DNA of 64,000 nucleotides from Methylobrevis albus (lineage in GTDB: Bacteria > Pseudomonadota > Alphaproteobacteria > Rhizobiales > Pleomorphomonadaceae), in assembly GCF_015904235.1 (NCBI RefSeq), contig NZ_JADZLT010000041.1:53571-117570 (forward strand), given 5' to 3'. Positions 36,077-44,400 of this stretch are shown in pieces; position 1 is the stretch's first letter, and every line of letters starts with the position of its first letter. Below the pieces are notes generated by a model. It had not been told where the DNA came from. It saw only the letters and a list, made by a program, of their open reading frames with translations, and did not search any database. The translations under genes were made by a program, and so were the position numbers.

Positions 36077-37678
36077 TCAGTAGGCGTTTTCCTGGTTGAG
36101 CACGCGGATCGGCGTCAGGAACAGGATGTAGAGGTCGAACAGCACCGACCAGTTGTCGATGTAGTGCAGGTCGTACTGGACGCGCGCCTCGATCTTCTCG
36201 CGCCGGTCGATCTCGCCGCGCAGGCCGTTGACCTGCGCCCAGCCGGTGACGCCGGGCTTCACCTTGTGGCGGGCGAAATAGCCGTCGACGACCTCGTCCC
36301 AGAGCTGCTGCTCGGTGCGGGCGTTGACGGCGTGCGGGCGCGGGCCGACCAGCGACAGCTCGCCGCGCAGCACGTTGAAGAGTTGCGGCAACTCGTCGAT
36401 CGAGGTGCGGCGGATGAAGCGGCCGACGCGGGTGACGCGCGGATCGCCCCTGGTGACGACCTTCGCCGCCGCCGGATCGGCCATCTCGTGGAACATCGAG
36501 CGGAACTTCATCACCTCGATGACCTCGTTGTTGAAGCCATAGCGCTTCTGCCGGAAGATCACCGGGCCACGGCTTTCAAGGCGCACCGCCAGCGCGGCGC
36601 CGACCATGAGCGGCGACAGCATGACGATCGCGATCGAGGCGAACAGGATGTCGAAGGCCCGCTTCACCACCGAGTCCCAGCCGGCGATCGGCTTGTCGAA
36701 GATGTCGAGGAACGGCACGCTGCCGACGAAGGAATAGGAGCGCGGGCGGAGCTTGAGCCGGCTCGCGTGGGCGCTGAGGCGGATGTCGACCGGCAGGATC
36801 CAGAGGCTCTTGAGAAGCTGCAGCAGCCGGTGCTCCGCCGTGATCGGGATCGCGACGATCAGGAGGTCGACCGCGGCGAGGCGGGCGAAGACGACGAGCT
36901 GGTCGATGTTGCCGAGCTTCGGATAGCCGCCGATGTTCTCCGGCGAACGGTCGTCGGCGCGGTCGTCGAAGATGCCGAGCACGCGGATCTCGTTGTTGCC
37001 GCCGGCGTCGATCGCCTTGATCAGCTCCTCGGCCGCCGCGCCGCCGCCGACGATAACGGCGCGCTGCTGCAACCGGCCGAGCGCCGTCCAGCGCTTGACC
37101 GCGACCGTCATGGTGATGGTGGCGGCGATGATGGCGAGCAGGCCGCCGACGAACCAGAGCCCGAGCCAGCCGCGCTCGATGTTCTCGCCGACCCCGACGA
37201 CGAACATCGCCGCGAGGAAGCCGCCGACCACGGAGGTCCACAGCGCGAGCGCCCGGCCGAGCCGGCGGTGGCCGCGGCGGAAGGCGGCGACGGAATAGCC
37301 GTCGGCGGCATGGATCGCGAGCACGGCGAGCATCGGCGCGCCGAGCGCCGGACCGAGGTAGCCGAGTTCGATCAGCGAAACGTCGCCGATCATCGACGCA
37401 TGGATGGCGACCCCGGCAATGACGAGGAAGCTGAATTCGAGCAGGGCGGCGAGACCGGAGATGATGGACGGCGCGATCGCCCGGTCGCGGTAGTCGGCGG
37501 CGACCCGCCGCGCCCGAGCGGTGAGCGTCGTCGCCCGCAGCGAGCGGGCGCGCCGCTCGGCGCCGGGGGAGCGCTCCGGGGTGCCGGCCGCCGGATCGCC
37601 GACCGGAACATCGGTGCGCGGGGGCGGCACTTGATCGAACGTTTGTGAACTGTCGGTGATCGCCATCGTCGTCCGCAT
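36077..37678 (-). CDS. Undecaprenyl-phosphate sugar phosphotransferase (WcaJ/ExoY-type initiating transferase)
   Basis: A 533-aa polyprenyl-phosphate hexose-1-phosphate transferase that loads the first sugar on the lipid carrier. The N-terminal half has about four or five helices and a nucleotide-binding-like domain (RAVIVGGGAAAEELIKAIDAG near 195). The C-terminal catalytic domain has RAFDILFASIAIVMLSPLM, then MKFRSMF, RRTSIDELPQLFNVLRGELSLVGPRP, and KPGVTGWAQVNGLRG, all standard in this family. It starts synthesis of the exopolysaccharide whose later steps are encoded on both sides. The start is ambiguous between the ATGs at 37678 and 37666. Confidence 0.9.
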   Translation of the reverse strand: MRTTMAITDSSQTFDQVPPPRTDVPVGDPAAGTPERSPGAERRARSLRATTLTARARRVAADYRDRAIAPSIISGLAALLEFSFLVIAGVAIHASMIGDVSLIELGYLGPALGAPMLAVLAIHAADGYSVAAFRRGHRRLGRALALWTSVVGGFLAAMFVVGVGENIERGWLGLWFVGGLLAIIAATITMTVAVKRWTALGRLQQRAVIVGGGAAAEELIKAIDAGGNNEIRVLGIFDDRADDRSPENIGGYPKLGNIDQLVVFARLAAVDLLIVAIPITAEHRLLQLLKSLWILPVDIRLSAHASRLKLRPRSYSFVGSVPFLDIFDKPIAGWDSVVKRAFDILFASIAIVMLSPLMVGAALAVRLESRGPVIFRQKRYGFNNEVIEVMKFRSMFHEMADPAAAKVVTRGDPRVTRVGRFIRRTSIDELPQLFNVLRGELSLVGPRPHAVNARTEQQLWDEVVDGYFARHKVKPGVTGWAQVNGLRGEIDRREKIEARVQYDLHYIDNWSVLFDLYILFLTPIRVLNQENAY

Positions 37679-37850
37679 CCGTGGGCTCTGTCCTTGCCCG
37701 ACGCTGCGCCGCCGACCCTCAGCGCAGCGTTAACAAGGCTCTGATTCTGCGGGGCGAATGCGACTCGATCGTCGACATGCTTTCGCGTTGATGAACGCCG
37801 GTTCGAAAATGCGGAGGTATCGTGATCGAGCGGCGAAGGAGGTCTCGGCT

Positions 37851-37876
37851 GGAACAAAGCGCGGATCGGCCACGTT
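37851..37876 (+). promoter_or_regulatory. EcfG-type general-stress promoter
   Basis: GGAAC at 37851-37855 is followed after 17 nt by CGTT at 37873-37876, matching the alphaproteobacterial EcfG consensus GGAAC-N16/17-CGTT. It lies about 50 nt before the CsbD start, the right place for transcription to begin near 37885. CsbD genes are classic general-stress genes, which supports the call. Confidence 0.7.
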
Positions 37877-37926
37877 GAGTTTTCGAAGTCGCAAGATTTC
37901 GAGAAAAATCAGGAAAGGACACTCCG

Positions 37927-38118
37927 ATGGGCAGCACTGGCGACAAGATCAAGGGCATGGCCAACGAAGCGGCCGGCAACGTCAAGCAGGCGGCTGGCAA
38001 GGCGATGGACGATCCGAAGATGCAGGCCGAAGGCATTGCGCAGGAGCGCAAGGGCGAAGCGCAGCAGACCGTCGGCAAGGCCAAGGATGCCGTCAAGGAC
38101 GTCGTCGACAAGGCCTGA
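37927..38118 (+). CDS. CsbD family stress-response protein
   Basis: A 63-aa hydrophilic, alanine- and lysine-rich helical protein of the CsbD family. The start GSTGDKIKGMANEAAGNVKQ and two repeats of the KGxAxxxxGxxKxxxGKAxxDP type are typical. In Bacillus and many alphaproteobacteria these proteins are made under general stress; their molecular role is not known. The ATG at 37927 follows AGGAAAGGACACTCCG. An EcfG promoter lies upstream and a strong terminator downstream, so it is a one-gene unit. Confidence 0.9.
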   Translation: MGSTGDKIKGMANEAAGNVKQAAGKAMDDPKMQAEGIAQERKGEAQQTVGKAKDAVKDVVDKA

Positions 38119-38200
38119 TGCAAATGCAGTCGAGCCGCTGGCACAGGGTGCCGGCGGCTCCTGCAGTCTGGACTCTGGGTTCCCTCCCAAGACCACTTGC

Positions 38201-38236
38201 GGCGACCGGTTCATCCCGGTCGCCGTATTTTTTTGT
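38201..38236 (+). terminator. Rho-independent terminator after csbD-like gene
   Basis: GGCGACCGG and CCGGTCGCC form a perfect 9-bp stem (38201-38224) around TTCATC, followed by GTATTTTTTTG. A second hairpin without a T-run (gagccgctggcac / gtgccggcggctc, about 38132-38163) precedes it. It ends the CsbD transcript before the ROK kinase gene. Confidence 0.88.
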
Positions 38237-38354
38237 CCTGCGCCGGTTTGGGCCGAGATTGGCGACTCGGGTGCCGCTGTGCCAGATCAGAAGGTGACAG
38301 CGGCGCCGGAGGGCCCGGCCGCGGTGGCTTGAGCGCATCTGGCAGGAACCGGCA

Positions 38355-39278
38355 ATGGCGGCGATCCGTCTCGGCATCGACATCGGCGGCACCAAGATCG
38401 AGGCGCTGGGGCTCGCGCCGGATGGCGCCGTCACCGAGCGCCTGCGCCTCTCCACCCCCGCCGGCTACGACGATCTGATCGCCGCGGTTCGCGATCTCGT
38501 CGCGAAATTCGAGGCGGCGAAGGGCCCGGTCGTCAGCATCGGCGTCGGCGCGCCCGGGTCGCGTTCGCCGCGAAGCGGCCTCTGGCGCAACTGCAATATC
38601 CTGTCCTGCAACGGCCGCGATCTCGGCGGCGACCTCGGCGCGGCGCTCGGACGCGCGATCCGGATCGAGAACGACGCCAACTGCTTTGCGCTGTCCGAAG
38701 CGATCGGGGGCGCCGCGGCCGGCAAGCGGATCGTCTATGCCCTGACGCTCGGCACCGGGCTCGGCGGCGGCTTCGTCTGCGACGGCGTCATCCATACGGG
38801 GATCAACGGCACCGCGGGCGAGGCGGGTCACGTGCCGATGCCGCGGCCGACGGTCGAGGAACTCGGCGTCGGCCCCTGCTACTGCGGCCGGATCGCCTGC
38901 GCCGAGCAGTTCCTGTCGGGCACCGGCTTTGCCGCCGACCATGCCCGTGCCACCGGCCGGGACGTACCGGCCACCGAGGTCGCGGCGCTCGCTGCCGCGG
39001 GCGATCCGGATGCCGTCGCCGCCGCCGGCCGGCTCGCCGATCGCCTGGCGCGCTACGGCGGCCTGCTGGCGACACTGATCGATCCCGACGTCATCGTGCT
39101 CGGCGGGGGGCTCGCCCGGATGCCGGGACTGATCGAGGCGGCGTCGGCGGCCGTCGCACACCACACCTTCGGCGACGAGGCGGTCGCCGTGTTCGCGGCA
39201 AGCCGCTTCGAGGGCTATGGCGGCGCCCGCGGCGCGGCGCTGCTCTGGCCCCGGGCGGAGGCCGAGAATCCCGCTTGA
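38355..39278 (+). CDS. ROK family sugar kinase
   Basis: A 307-aa sugar kinase of the ROK family (fructokinase/NagK type). The phosphate-binding start is LGIDIGGTKIEALGL (residues 6-20), the catalytic Asp is in IRIENDANCFALSEA near 103, and GTGLGGGFVCDG lies near 134. The zinc-binding cluster GPCYCGRIACAEQFLSG is complete (near 174). N-acetylglucosamine, glucose and fructose are all possible substrates. It lies 50 nt upstream of a TetR gene on the same strand, with no obvious shared role. Confidence 0.85.
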   Translation: MAAIRLGIDIGGTKIEALGLAPDGAVTERLRLSTPAGYDDLIAAVRDLVAKFEAAKGPVVSIGVGAPGSRSPRSGLWRNCNILSCNGRDLGGDLGAALGRAIRIENDANCFALSEAIGGAAAGKRIVYALTLGTGLGGGFVCDGVIHTGINGTAGEAGHVPMPRPTVEELGVGPCYCGRIACAEQFLSGTGFAADHARATGRDVPATEVAALAAAGDPDAVAAAGRLADRLARYGGLLATLIDPDVIVLGGGLARMPGLIEAASAAVAHHTFGDEAVAVFAASRFEGYGGARGAALLWPRAEAENPA

Positions 39279-39327
39279 CGATCTGACGAATGAAGAATAT
39301 TGAAAATCATCAGCAAGTGAGGACGCC

Positions 39328-39936
39328 ATGAGGGCCGCAGTTCGCGGACGCGCCGATCCCGACGAGGTCCGCGCCCGCATCATCGAAGTCGCCGAGGTGC
39401 TGTTCCGCAGCATCGGCTACCAGAAGACGTCGATGGCCGACATCGCCGCCGAGCTCAAGATGAGCCCGGCCAACCTCTATCGCTTCTTTCCCTCGAAGCT
39501 CGCCCTCGTCGAGCAGATCTGTGCCCGCGTCACCGGCGAGATCCAGGCCGTCGCCTGGCGCATTGCCCGGTCGAACGGCAGCGCCAGTGAGAAGCTGGAG
39601 CGCTTCGTCGTGGAATTGCATCGTCATAACAAGACGGTACTGCTGAAGGATCGCCGCCTGCACGATATGGTTTCCATTGCGATGGTGGAGAACTGGCAGT
39701 CGATCGAGCGCCACATCGAGCAGATGCGCGGCGTGGTCGAGTCGATCATTCGCGAGGGTGTCGAGAGCGGCGAGTTCAAGGTCGCCGATCCCGCGGCGAT
39801 GGCCCATGTCGTAAAGAGCAGCTTCGTGGCGTTTCTCCACCCGCAGTTGCTCGAGCAGTGCTTCCACGAAGACATGGAGCCGCTGGCGCGCGGGGTCGCG
39901 CGGCTGGTGGTGAAGGGGCTTCGGGCGGGCGACTGA
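39328..39936 (+). CDS. TetR/AcrR family transcriptional regulator
   Basis: A 202-aa repressor. Residues 10-60 form the TetR helix-turn-helix: VRARIIEVAEVLFRSIGYQKTSMADIAAELKMSPANLYRFFPSK. The C-terminal helical domain is a ligand pocket of unknown specificity. It lies 98 nt upstream of an RND membrane-fusion-protein gene on the same strand, with a terminator between, and very probably controls that efflux pair. The ATG at 39328 follows GTGAGGACGCC. Confidence 0.9.
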   Translation: MRAAVRGRADPDEVRARIIEVAEVLFRSIGYQKTSMADIAAELKMSPANLYRFFPSKLALVEQICARVTGEIQAVAWRIARSNGSASEKLERFVVELHRHNKTVLLKDRRLHDMVSIAMVENWQSIERHIEQMRGVVESIIREGVESGEFKVADPAAMAHVVKSSFVAFLHPQLLEQCFHEDMEPLARGVARLVVKGLRAGD

Positions 39937-39943
39937 TCGGAAA

Positions 39944-39968
39944 GGGCGCCGGTTCCGGCGCCCTTTTT
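39944..39968 (+). terminator. Rho-independent terminator after the TetR gene
   Basis: GGGCGCCGG and CCGGCGCCC form a perfect stem with a two-base TT loop, followed by TTTTT. It ends the TetR transcript, so the RND pair downstream should have its own promoter. Confidence 0.88.
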
Positions 39969-39996
39969 CAGGCCTGTTCAGTGACGATTATACAGA

Positions 39997-40009
39997 ATCA
40001 ACAGTTGAT
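39997..40009 (+). promoter_or_regulatory. Candidate operator ATCAAC-A-GTTGAT before the RND efflux genes
   Basis: A perfect 6-1-6 inverted repeat lies in a short AT-rich stretch (39981-40020) between the TetR terminator and the membrane-fusion-protein gene. The spacing of 25 nt to the start codon fits a repressor site over the promoter. Binding by the adjacent TetR protein is inference. Confidence 0.4.
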
Positions 40010-40034
40010 ATCCTTCAATCCAAGGGGGTGTGAG

Positions 40035-41111
40035 ATGCGCAGCTCCGGCCTTGTCCTTCTTCCTGTTCTCGCGGTGCTGCTTGCCGCCTGTCAGGAGGCC
40101 GAAGTGACCGTGGCGCCTGATCCGGTGGTCCGGGTGCAGGCGGCCCACTTCGTCTCCATCGCCGAGACCGGCCTCTATGCCGGCACGGTGCGCCCGCGGT
40201 CGGAGGTCGCGACCGGTTTTCGCGTCGGCGGCAAGCTGATCGAGCGTCCGCTCGATGTCGGCGACGTCGTCGCCCCGGGCGACCTGATCGCCCGCCTCGA
40301 TCCGGACGACCTGCGGCTGTCGCTCGAGAGCGCCGGCGCTGAACTCGATGCGGCGCGGGCGAACCTCGCCCAGGCGGAGGCCGACGGTGCGCGCTATGCG
40401 ACGCTCGCCGACCGCGGCCACGCCAGCAAGGCGACCGACGAGCAGCGCCGCCTCGCGACCGACGAGGCGCGCGGCCGTCTGCTGCGGGCCGAGCGCAGTG
40501 TCGAACTCGCCCAAAACCAGCTCGGTTATGCCGAGATCCGCGCGACCTTCGCCGCCGTCGTCACCGCCGTCTCGGCGGAACCGGGGCAGGTGGTGAGCCT
40601 CGGCCAGCCGGTGGTGACGCTGGCGCCGACCACGGACAAGGAAGTCGAGATCGCGGTGCCCGAAAGCCGTGTCGCGCAGCTCGCTGCGGGCAGCGCGATG
40701 GCGCGGCTCTGGGCCGACGGGCGCAGCTTCCCGGCGAAGCTGCGCGAGGTCTCGCCGCAGGCCGACGCGGCGACCCGCACCTACCGGGCCCGCTTCACCC
40801 TGCCGGACGCGGACGACAGCGTGCGCTTCGGCATGTCGGCGACGATCGAACTCCTCAACGGCGATCCGACCCCCGTGGTGCGACTGCCGGCCACCGCGGT
40901 GCTCGACGAGGGCGAGGGGCCGCGCGTGTTCGTGATCGACCCGAGCGGCAGCAAGCTCGCCAAGACGGCGGTCGAGGTCCGGCGCTTCGGCACCGACACC
41001 GTGCTGATCTCCGCCGGTCTCGCCAATGGCGACGAGGTGGTGACGCTCGGCGTCAACAAGCTCGAGGACGGACAGAAAGTGCGCGTTGCCATCGTCGAAG
41101 CGCGGAGGTGA
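40035..41111 (+). CDS. RND efflux membrane fusion protein (periplasmic adaptor, lipoprotein)
   Basis: A 358-aa adaptor. The signal peptide ends in the lipobox LLAAC (Cys near residue 18), so it is anchored by lipid. The family layout follows: GFRVGGKLIERPLDVGDVVAPGDLIARLDPDDL (half lipoyl domain, about 60-95), a helical hairpin at 95-160, then EIRATFAAVVTAVSAEPGQVVSLGQPV (second lipoyl half and barrel). The membrane-proximal domain ends in GVNKLEDGQKVRV. It links the RND pump to an outer-membrane channel, which is not encoded here. The stop is 3 nt before the pump gene. Confidence 0.93.
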   Translation: MRSSGLVLLPVLAVLLAACQEAEVTVAPDPVVRVQAAHFVSIAETGLYAGTVRPRSEVATGFRVGGKLIERPLDVGDVVAPGDLIARLDPDDLRLSLESAGAELDAARANLAQAEADGARYATLADRGHASKATDEQRRLATDEARGRLLRAERSVELAQNQLGYAEIRATFAAVVTAVSAEPGQVVSLGQPVVTLAPTTDKEVEIAVPESRVAQLAAGSAMARLWADGRSFPAKLREVSPQADAATRTYRARFTLPDADDSVRFGMSATIELLNGDPTPVVRLPATAVLDEGEGPRVFVIDPSGSKLAKTAVEVRRFGTDTVLISAGLANGDEVVTLGVNKLEDGQKVRVAIVEARR

Positions 41112-41114
41112 GCC

Positions 41115-44100
41115 ATGACGGGCCAGAACGGACACGGTGAGCCCGAAGCCGAGCGGGGCAACCTGCCGCCGCTGCCGGTCTCGCGCTTCAATCTCTCGCA
41201 GTGGGCGGTGACGCACCAGACGCTGGTGCTGTTCCTGATCATCGCCATCTCGCTCGGCGGCATCTTCTCCTACGCCCGGCTCGGCCGCGCCGAGGATCCG
41301 AGCTTCACCATCAAGGTGATGGTCGTCTCGGCCGTCTGGCCCGGCGCCACGGCGGCGGAAATCCAGCGCCAGGTCGCCGACCCGATCGAGAAGACGCTGC
41401 AGGAGGTGCCGCACTTCGACAAGGTGCGGACCTATTCCCAGGCCGGTGCGGCCTACATGCAGGTGCAGCTCGAGGACACAACGCCGCCCGGCGCGGTGGC
41501 GGACATCTGGTACCAGGTCCGCAAGCGCATCGCCGACATCCGCGGCCAGCTGCCGGCCGATATCATCGGCCCGTTCTTCAACGACGAGTTCGGCGACGTC
41601 GACAGCGCGCTCTACATGCTGCGCGGCGAGGGCACCGACCTGCGCGAGCTGAAGGACGAGGCGGAGATCATCCGCCAGCGCCTGCTGCGCGTGCCCGACG
41701 TCGCCAAGGTGCGGCTCTACGGCGACCAAGACGAGAAGATCTTCGTCGAACTCAGCCATACCAAGCTCGCGACGCTTGGCATTTCCGCCGAGGACGTCTT
41801 CGCCTCGATCGCCGCCCAGAATGCCGTGACCCCGGCGGGCGCCGTCGACACGGCGGACGAGCACATCTCCGTGCGTGTCGAGGGCGCGCTCGACGGCGTC
41901 GCGGCGGTTGCCGACGTGCCGGTCGCCGGCAACGGCGTCACCGTGCGGCTCGGCGACATCGCCGAGGTGCGGCGCGGCTTCGAGGATCCGCCGAGCTACG
42001 TCGTGCGGCACGAGGGCCAGCCCGCGATCGCCATCGGCGTCGTGATGGCCGAGGGCGCCAACATCGTGACGCTCGGCGAGGAACTCGACGCGGCGATGCA
42101 GGACGTGCGCGCCGACCTTCCCGTCGGCTTCGAGATGCACCAGGTCGCCGACCAGCCGAAGATCGTCGAGGAATCGGTGAGGGAGTTCATCCAGGCCTTC
42201 GCCGAGGCGCTGGCGATCGTGCTCGCCGTCAGCTTCCTGTCGCTCGGCTGGCGGACCGGCATCGTCGTGGCGCTCGCGGTGCCGATCGTGCTCGCGGTGG
42301 TGATGATCGCGCTCGACCTGATGGGCCTCAGCCTCGAGCGCATCAGCCTCGGCGCGCTGATCATCGCGCTCGGCCTGCTGGTCGACGATGCGATCATCGC
42401 CGTCGAGATGATGGTCGTGAAGATGGAGGAGGGCTACGACCGCCTGCAGGCGGCGACCTTCGCCTGGAGCTCCACCGCCTTCCCGATGCTGACCGGCACG
42501 CTGGTGACGGCGGCGGGCTTCCTGCCCGTCGGCTTTGCGAAATCGACGGCCGGCGAATACGCCGGCGGCATCTTCTGGGTCGTCGGCATCGCGCTGGTCG
42601 CGTCGTGGTTCGTCGCGGTGATCTTCACCCCCTACCTCGGCGTCAAGCTGCTGCCGGAGATGAAGCGCCACGGCGGCGGGCATGGCGAGATGTACGGCTC
42701 GCGGACCTACCGGGCGCTCAGGGCCGTGATCGAATGGTGCGTCGCGCACCGGCTGGTCGTGGTGATGGCGACGGTGCTGCTGTTCGCCGGCTCGATCATG
42801 TCGTTCCGCTTCGTCGAGCAGCAGTTCTTCCCCGATTCGCCGCGTCCCGAACTCACCGTGGAAATCCGGCTCGCCGAAGGCGCGTCCTTTGCCGCGACCG
42901 AGCGGGCGATGGCGGCGGTTGCCGGCGTCGTCGATGGTGACGACGACGTGCTGACCTGGTCGACCTACACCGGCGCCGGCGCGCCGCGCTGGTTCCTCGC
43001 CTCCAATCCCGAGCTGCCGAAGGCCAACTACGCCAGCATGGTGCTGGAGACCACCGGTCCGGAGGCGCGCGACCGGGTGAAGGCGAAGCTCGAGCAGTTC
43101 GCCGCCGAGGGCGGCGTGCCGGAGGCGCGGGTGCGCGTCAGCGCGCTGGCGCTCGGCCCCCCGGTCGGCTTCCCGGTGCAGTTCCGCGTCATCGGCGAGG
43201 ATCCGCTGGAAATTCGCCGCATCGCCGGCGAGGTCAAGGCGGTGATGCAGGCAAACCCGAAGATCGTCGACCCGCAGTTCGACTGGAACGAGCAGGCGAA
43301 GACCGTGAAGCTGGTGCTGGACCAGGACCGGGTGCGGGTGCTCGGCCTGACGCCGCAGGCGGTCAGCCGGACGCTGCAGACGCTGATCTCGGGCTACAGC
43401 GTGACGACCGTGCGCGACGGCATCGAGAAGGTCGAGGTCGTCGCCCGGGCGGTCGCCGCCGAACGCCTCGACCTCGACCGCCTCGGCGACCTGACGGTGG
43501 CGGTGCGCGGCGGTGTCGCCGTGCCGCTGTCGCAGGTGGCGCGGGTCGAATACGGCTTCGAGGAGCCGATCCTCTGGCGCCAGAACCGCGACCTGATGAT
43601 CACCGTGCGCGCCGACGTCATTCCCGGCGTGCAGCCGCCCGACGTCTCGAACGAGATCCGCCCGATGCTCGCCCCGGTCGAGGCGAAGCTGCCCGTCGGC
43701 TACCGCATCGAGATGGGCGGCTCGGTCGAGGAGAGCGCCAAGGCGAACGTCGCGCTGTTCGCGGTCTTCCCGCTAATGATCATCGCGATGCTGACGCTGC
43801 TGATGATCCAGTTGCAGAGCTTCTCGAAGCTGGCGCTGGTGTTCTCGACGGCGCCGCTCGGCCTGATCGGCGCCACGGTGGCGCTGATCCTGTTCAGCCG
43901 GCCGTTCGGCTTCGTCGCGCTGCTCGGCATCATCGCGCTCGCCGGCATGATCATGCGCAACACGGTGATCCTCGTCGACCAGATCGGCCAAGACATCGAC
44001 GCCGGCCATGCGCCCTGGCAGGCGGTGGTGGACGCCACGGTGCGCCGGGCGCGCCCGGTGGTGCTGACGGCGCTCGCGGCGATCCTCGCGATGATTCCGC

Positions 44101-44318
44101 TGTCGCAGAACGTGTTCTGGGGCCCGATGGCGGTGGCGATCATGGGCGGGCTGTCGGTGGGTACGCTGCTGACGCTGATGTTCGTGCCGGCGCTCTATGC
44201 GCTGTGGTTCCGGGTGAAGCGGCCGGCCGCCCAGGCCGCGGCGGCGGAAGCTCCCCCGGCGCTGCCCGAGCCCGTGCAGCCGATGCTGCCGCTGCTGCTG
44301 CGCGACGCGGCGGAGTAG
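41115..44318 (+). CDS. RND multidrug efflux permease (AcrB/HAE-1-like)
   Basis: A 1067-aa inner-membrane proton-driven exporter with the duplicated RND fold of 12 helices and two large periplasmic loops. The proton-relay aspartates are D424 and D425 in LGLLVDDAIIAVEMM. The first helix lies near residue 35-55 (LVLFLIIAISLGGIFSYARL). The N-terminal cytoplasmic extension and Ala/Pro-rich C-terminus are modest. Substrates may be drugs, solvents or cell-derived lipids. It is read with the adaptor gene; a shared terminator lies just beyond. Confidence 0.93.
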   Translation: MTGQNGHGEPEAERGNLPPLPVSRFNLSQWAVTHQTLVLFLIIAISLGGIFSYARLGRAEDPSFTIKVMVVSAVWPGATAAEIQRQVADPIEKTLQEVPHFDKVRTYSQAGAAYMQVQLEDTTPPGAVADIWYQVRKRIADIRGQLPADIIGPFFNDEFGDVDSALYMLRGEGTDLRELKDEAEIIRQRLLRVPDVAKVRLYGDQDEKIFVELSHTKLATLGISAEDVFASIAAQNAVTPAGAVDTADEHISVRVEGALDGVAAVADVPVAGNGVTVRLGDIAEVRRGFEDPPSYVVRHEGQPAIAIGVVMAEGANIVTLGEELDAAMQDVRADLPVGFEMHQVADQPKIVEESVREFIQAFAEALAIVLAVSFLSLGWRTGIVVALAVPIVLAVVMIALDLMGLSLERISLGALIIALGLLVDDAIIAVEMMVVKMEEGYDRLQAATFAWSSTAFPMLTGTLVTAAGFLPVGFAKSTAGEYAGGIFWVVGIALVASWFVAVIFTPYLGVKLLPEMKRHGGGHGEMYGSRTYRALRAVIEWCVAHRLVVVMATVLLFAGSIMSFRFVEQQFFPDSPRPELTVEIRLAEGASFAATERAMAAVAGVVDGDDDVLTWSTYTGAGAPRWFLASNPELPKANYASMVLETTGPEARDRVKAKLEQFAAEGGVPEARVRVSALALGPPVGFPVQFRVIGEDPLEIRRIAGEVKAVMQANPKIVDPQFDWNEQAKTVKLVLDQDRVRVLGLTPQAVSRTLQTLISGYSVTTVRDGIEKVEVVARAVAAERLDLDRLGDLTVAVRGGVAVPLSQVARVEYGFEEPILWRQNRDLMITVRADVIPGVQPPDVSNEIRPMLAPVEAKLPVGYRIEMGGSVEESAKANVALFAVFPLMIIAMLTLLMIQLQSFSKLALVFSTAPLGLIGATVALILFSRPFGFVALLGIIALAGMIMRNTVILVDQIGQDIDAGHAPWQAVVDATVRRARPVVLTALAAILAMIPLSQNVFWGPMAVAIMGGLSVGTLLTLMFVPALYALWFRVKRPAAQAAAAEAPPALPEPVQPMLPLLLRDAAE

Positions 44319-44345
44319 CGGCCGGGTTGCTCATCCTGAAACGCA

Positions 44346-44373
44346 AAACGGCCGGCGATGACGCCGGCCGTTT
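44346..44373. terminator. Two-way terminator between convergent RND and trcR genes
   Basis: AAACGGCCGGCG and CGCCGGCCGTTT form a perfect 12-bp stem with an ATGA loop. The A-run on one side and T-run on the other let it work for both the plus-strand RND transcript and the minus-strand trcR transcript. Confidence 0.9.
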
Positions 44374-44400
44374 CATGTCGGGCTTCTCGAGAGAGACGGA

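Noticed and set aside
39978..42749. Minus-strand frame of about 923 codons opposite the RND adaptor and pump genes
   Set aside because: It is antisense to two clear RND genes, and its His/Arg/Asp-rich product shows no domain.
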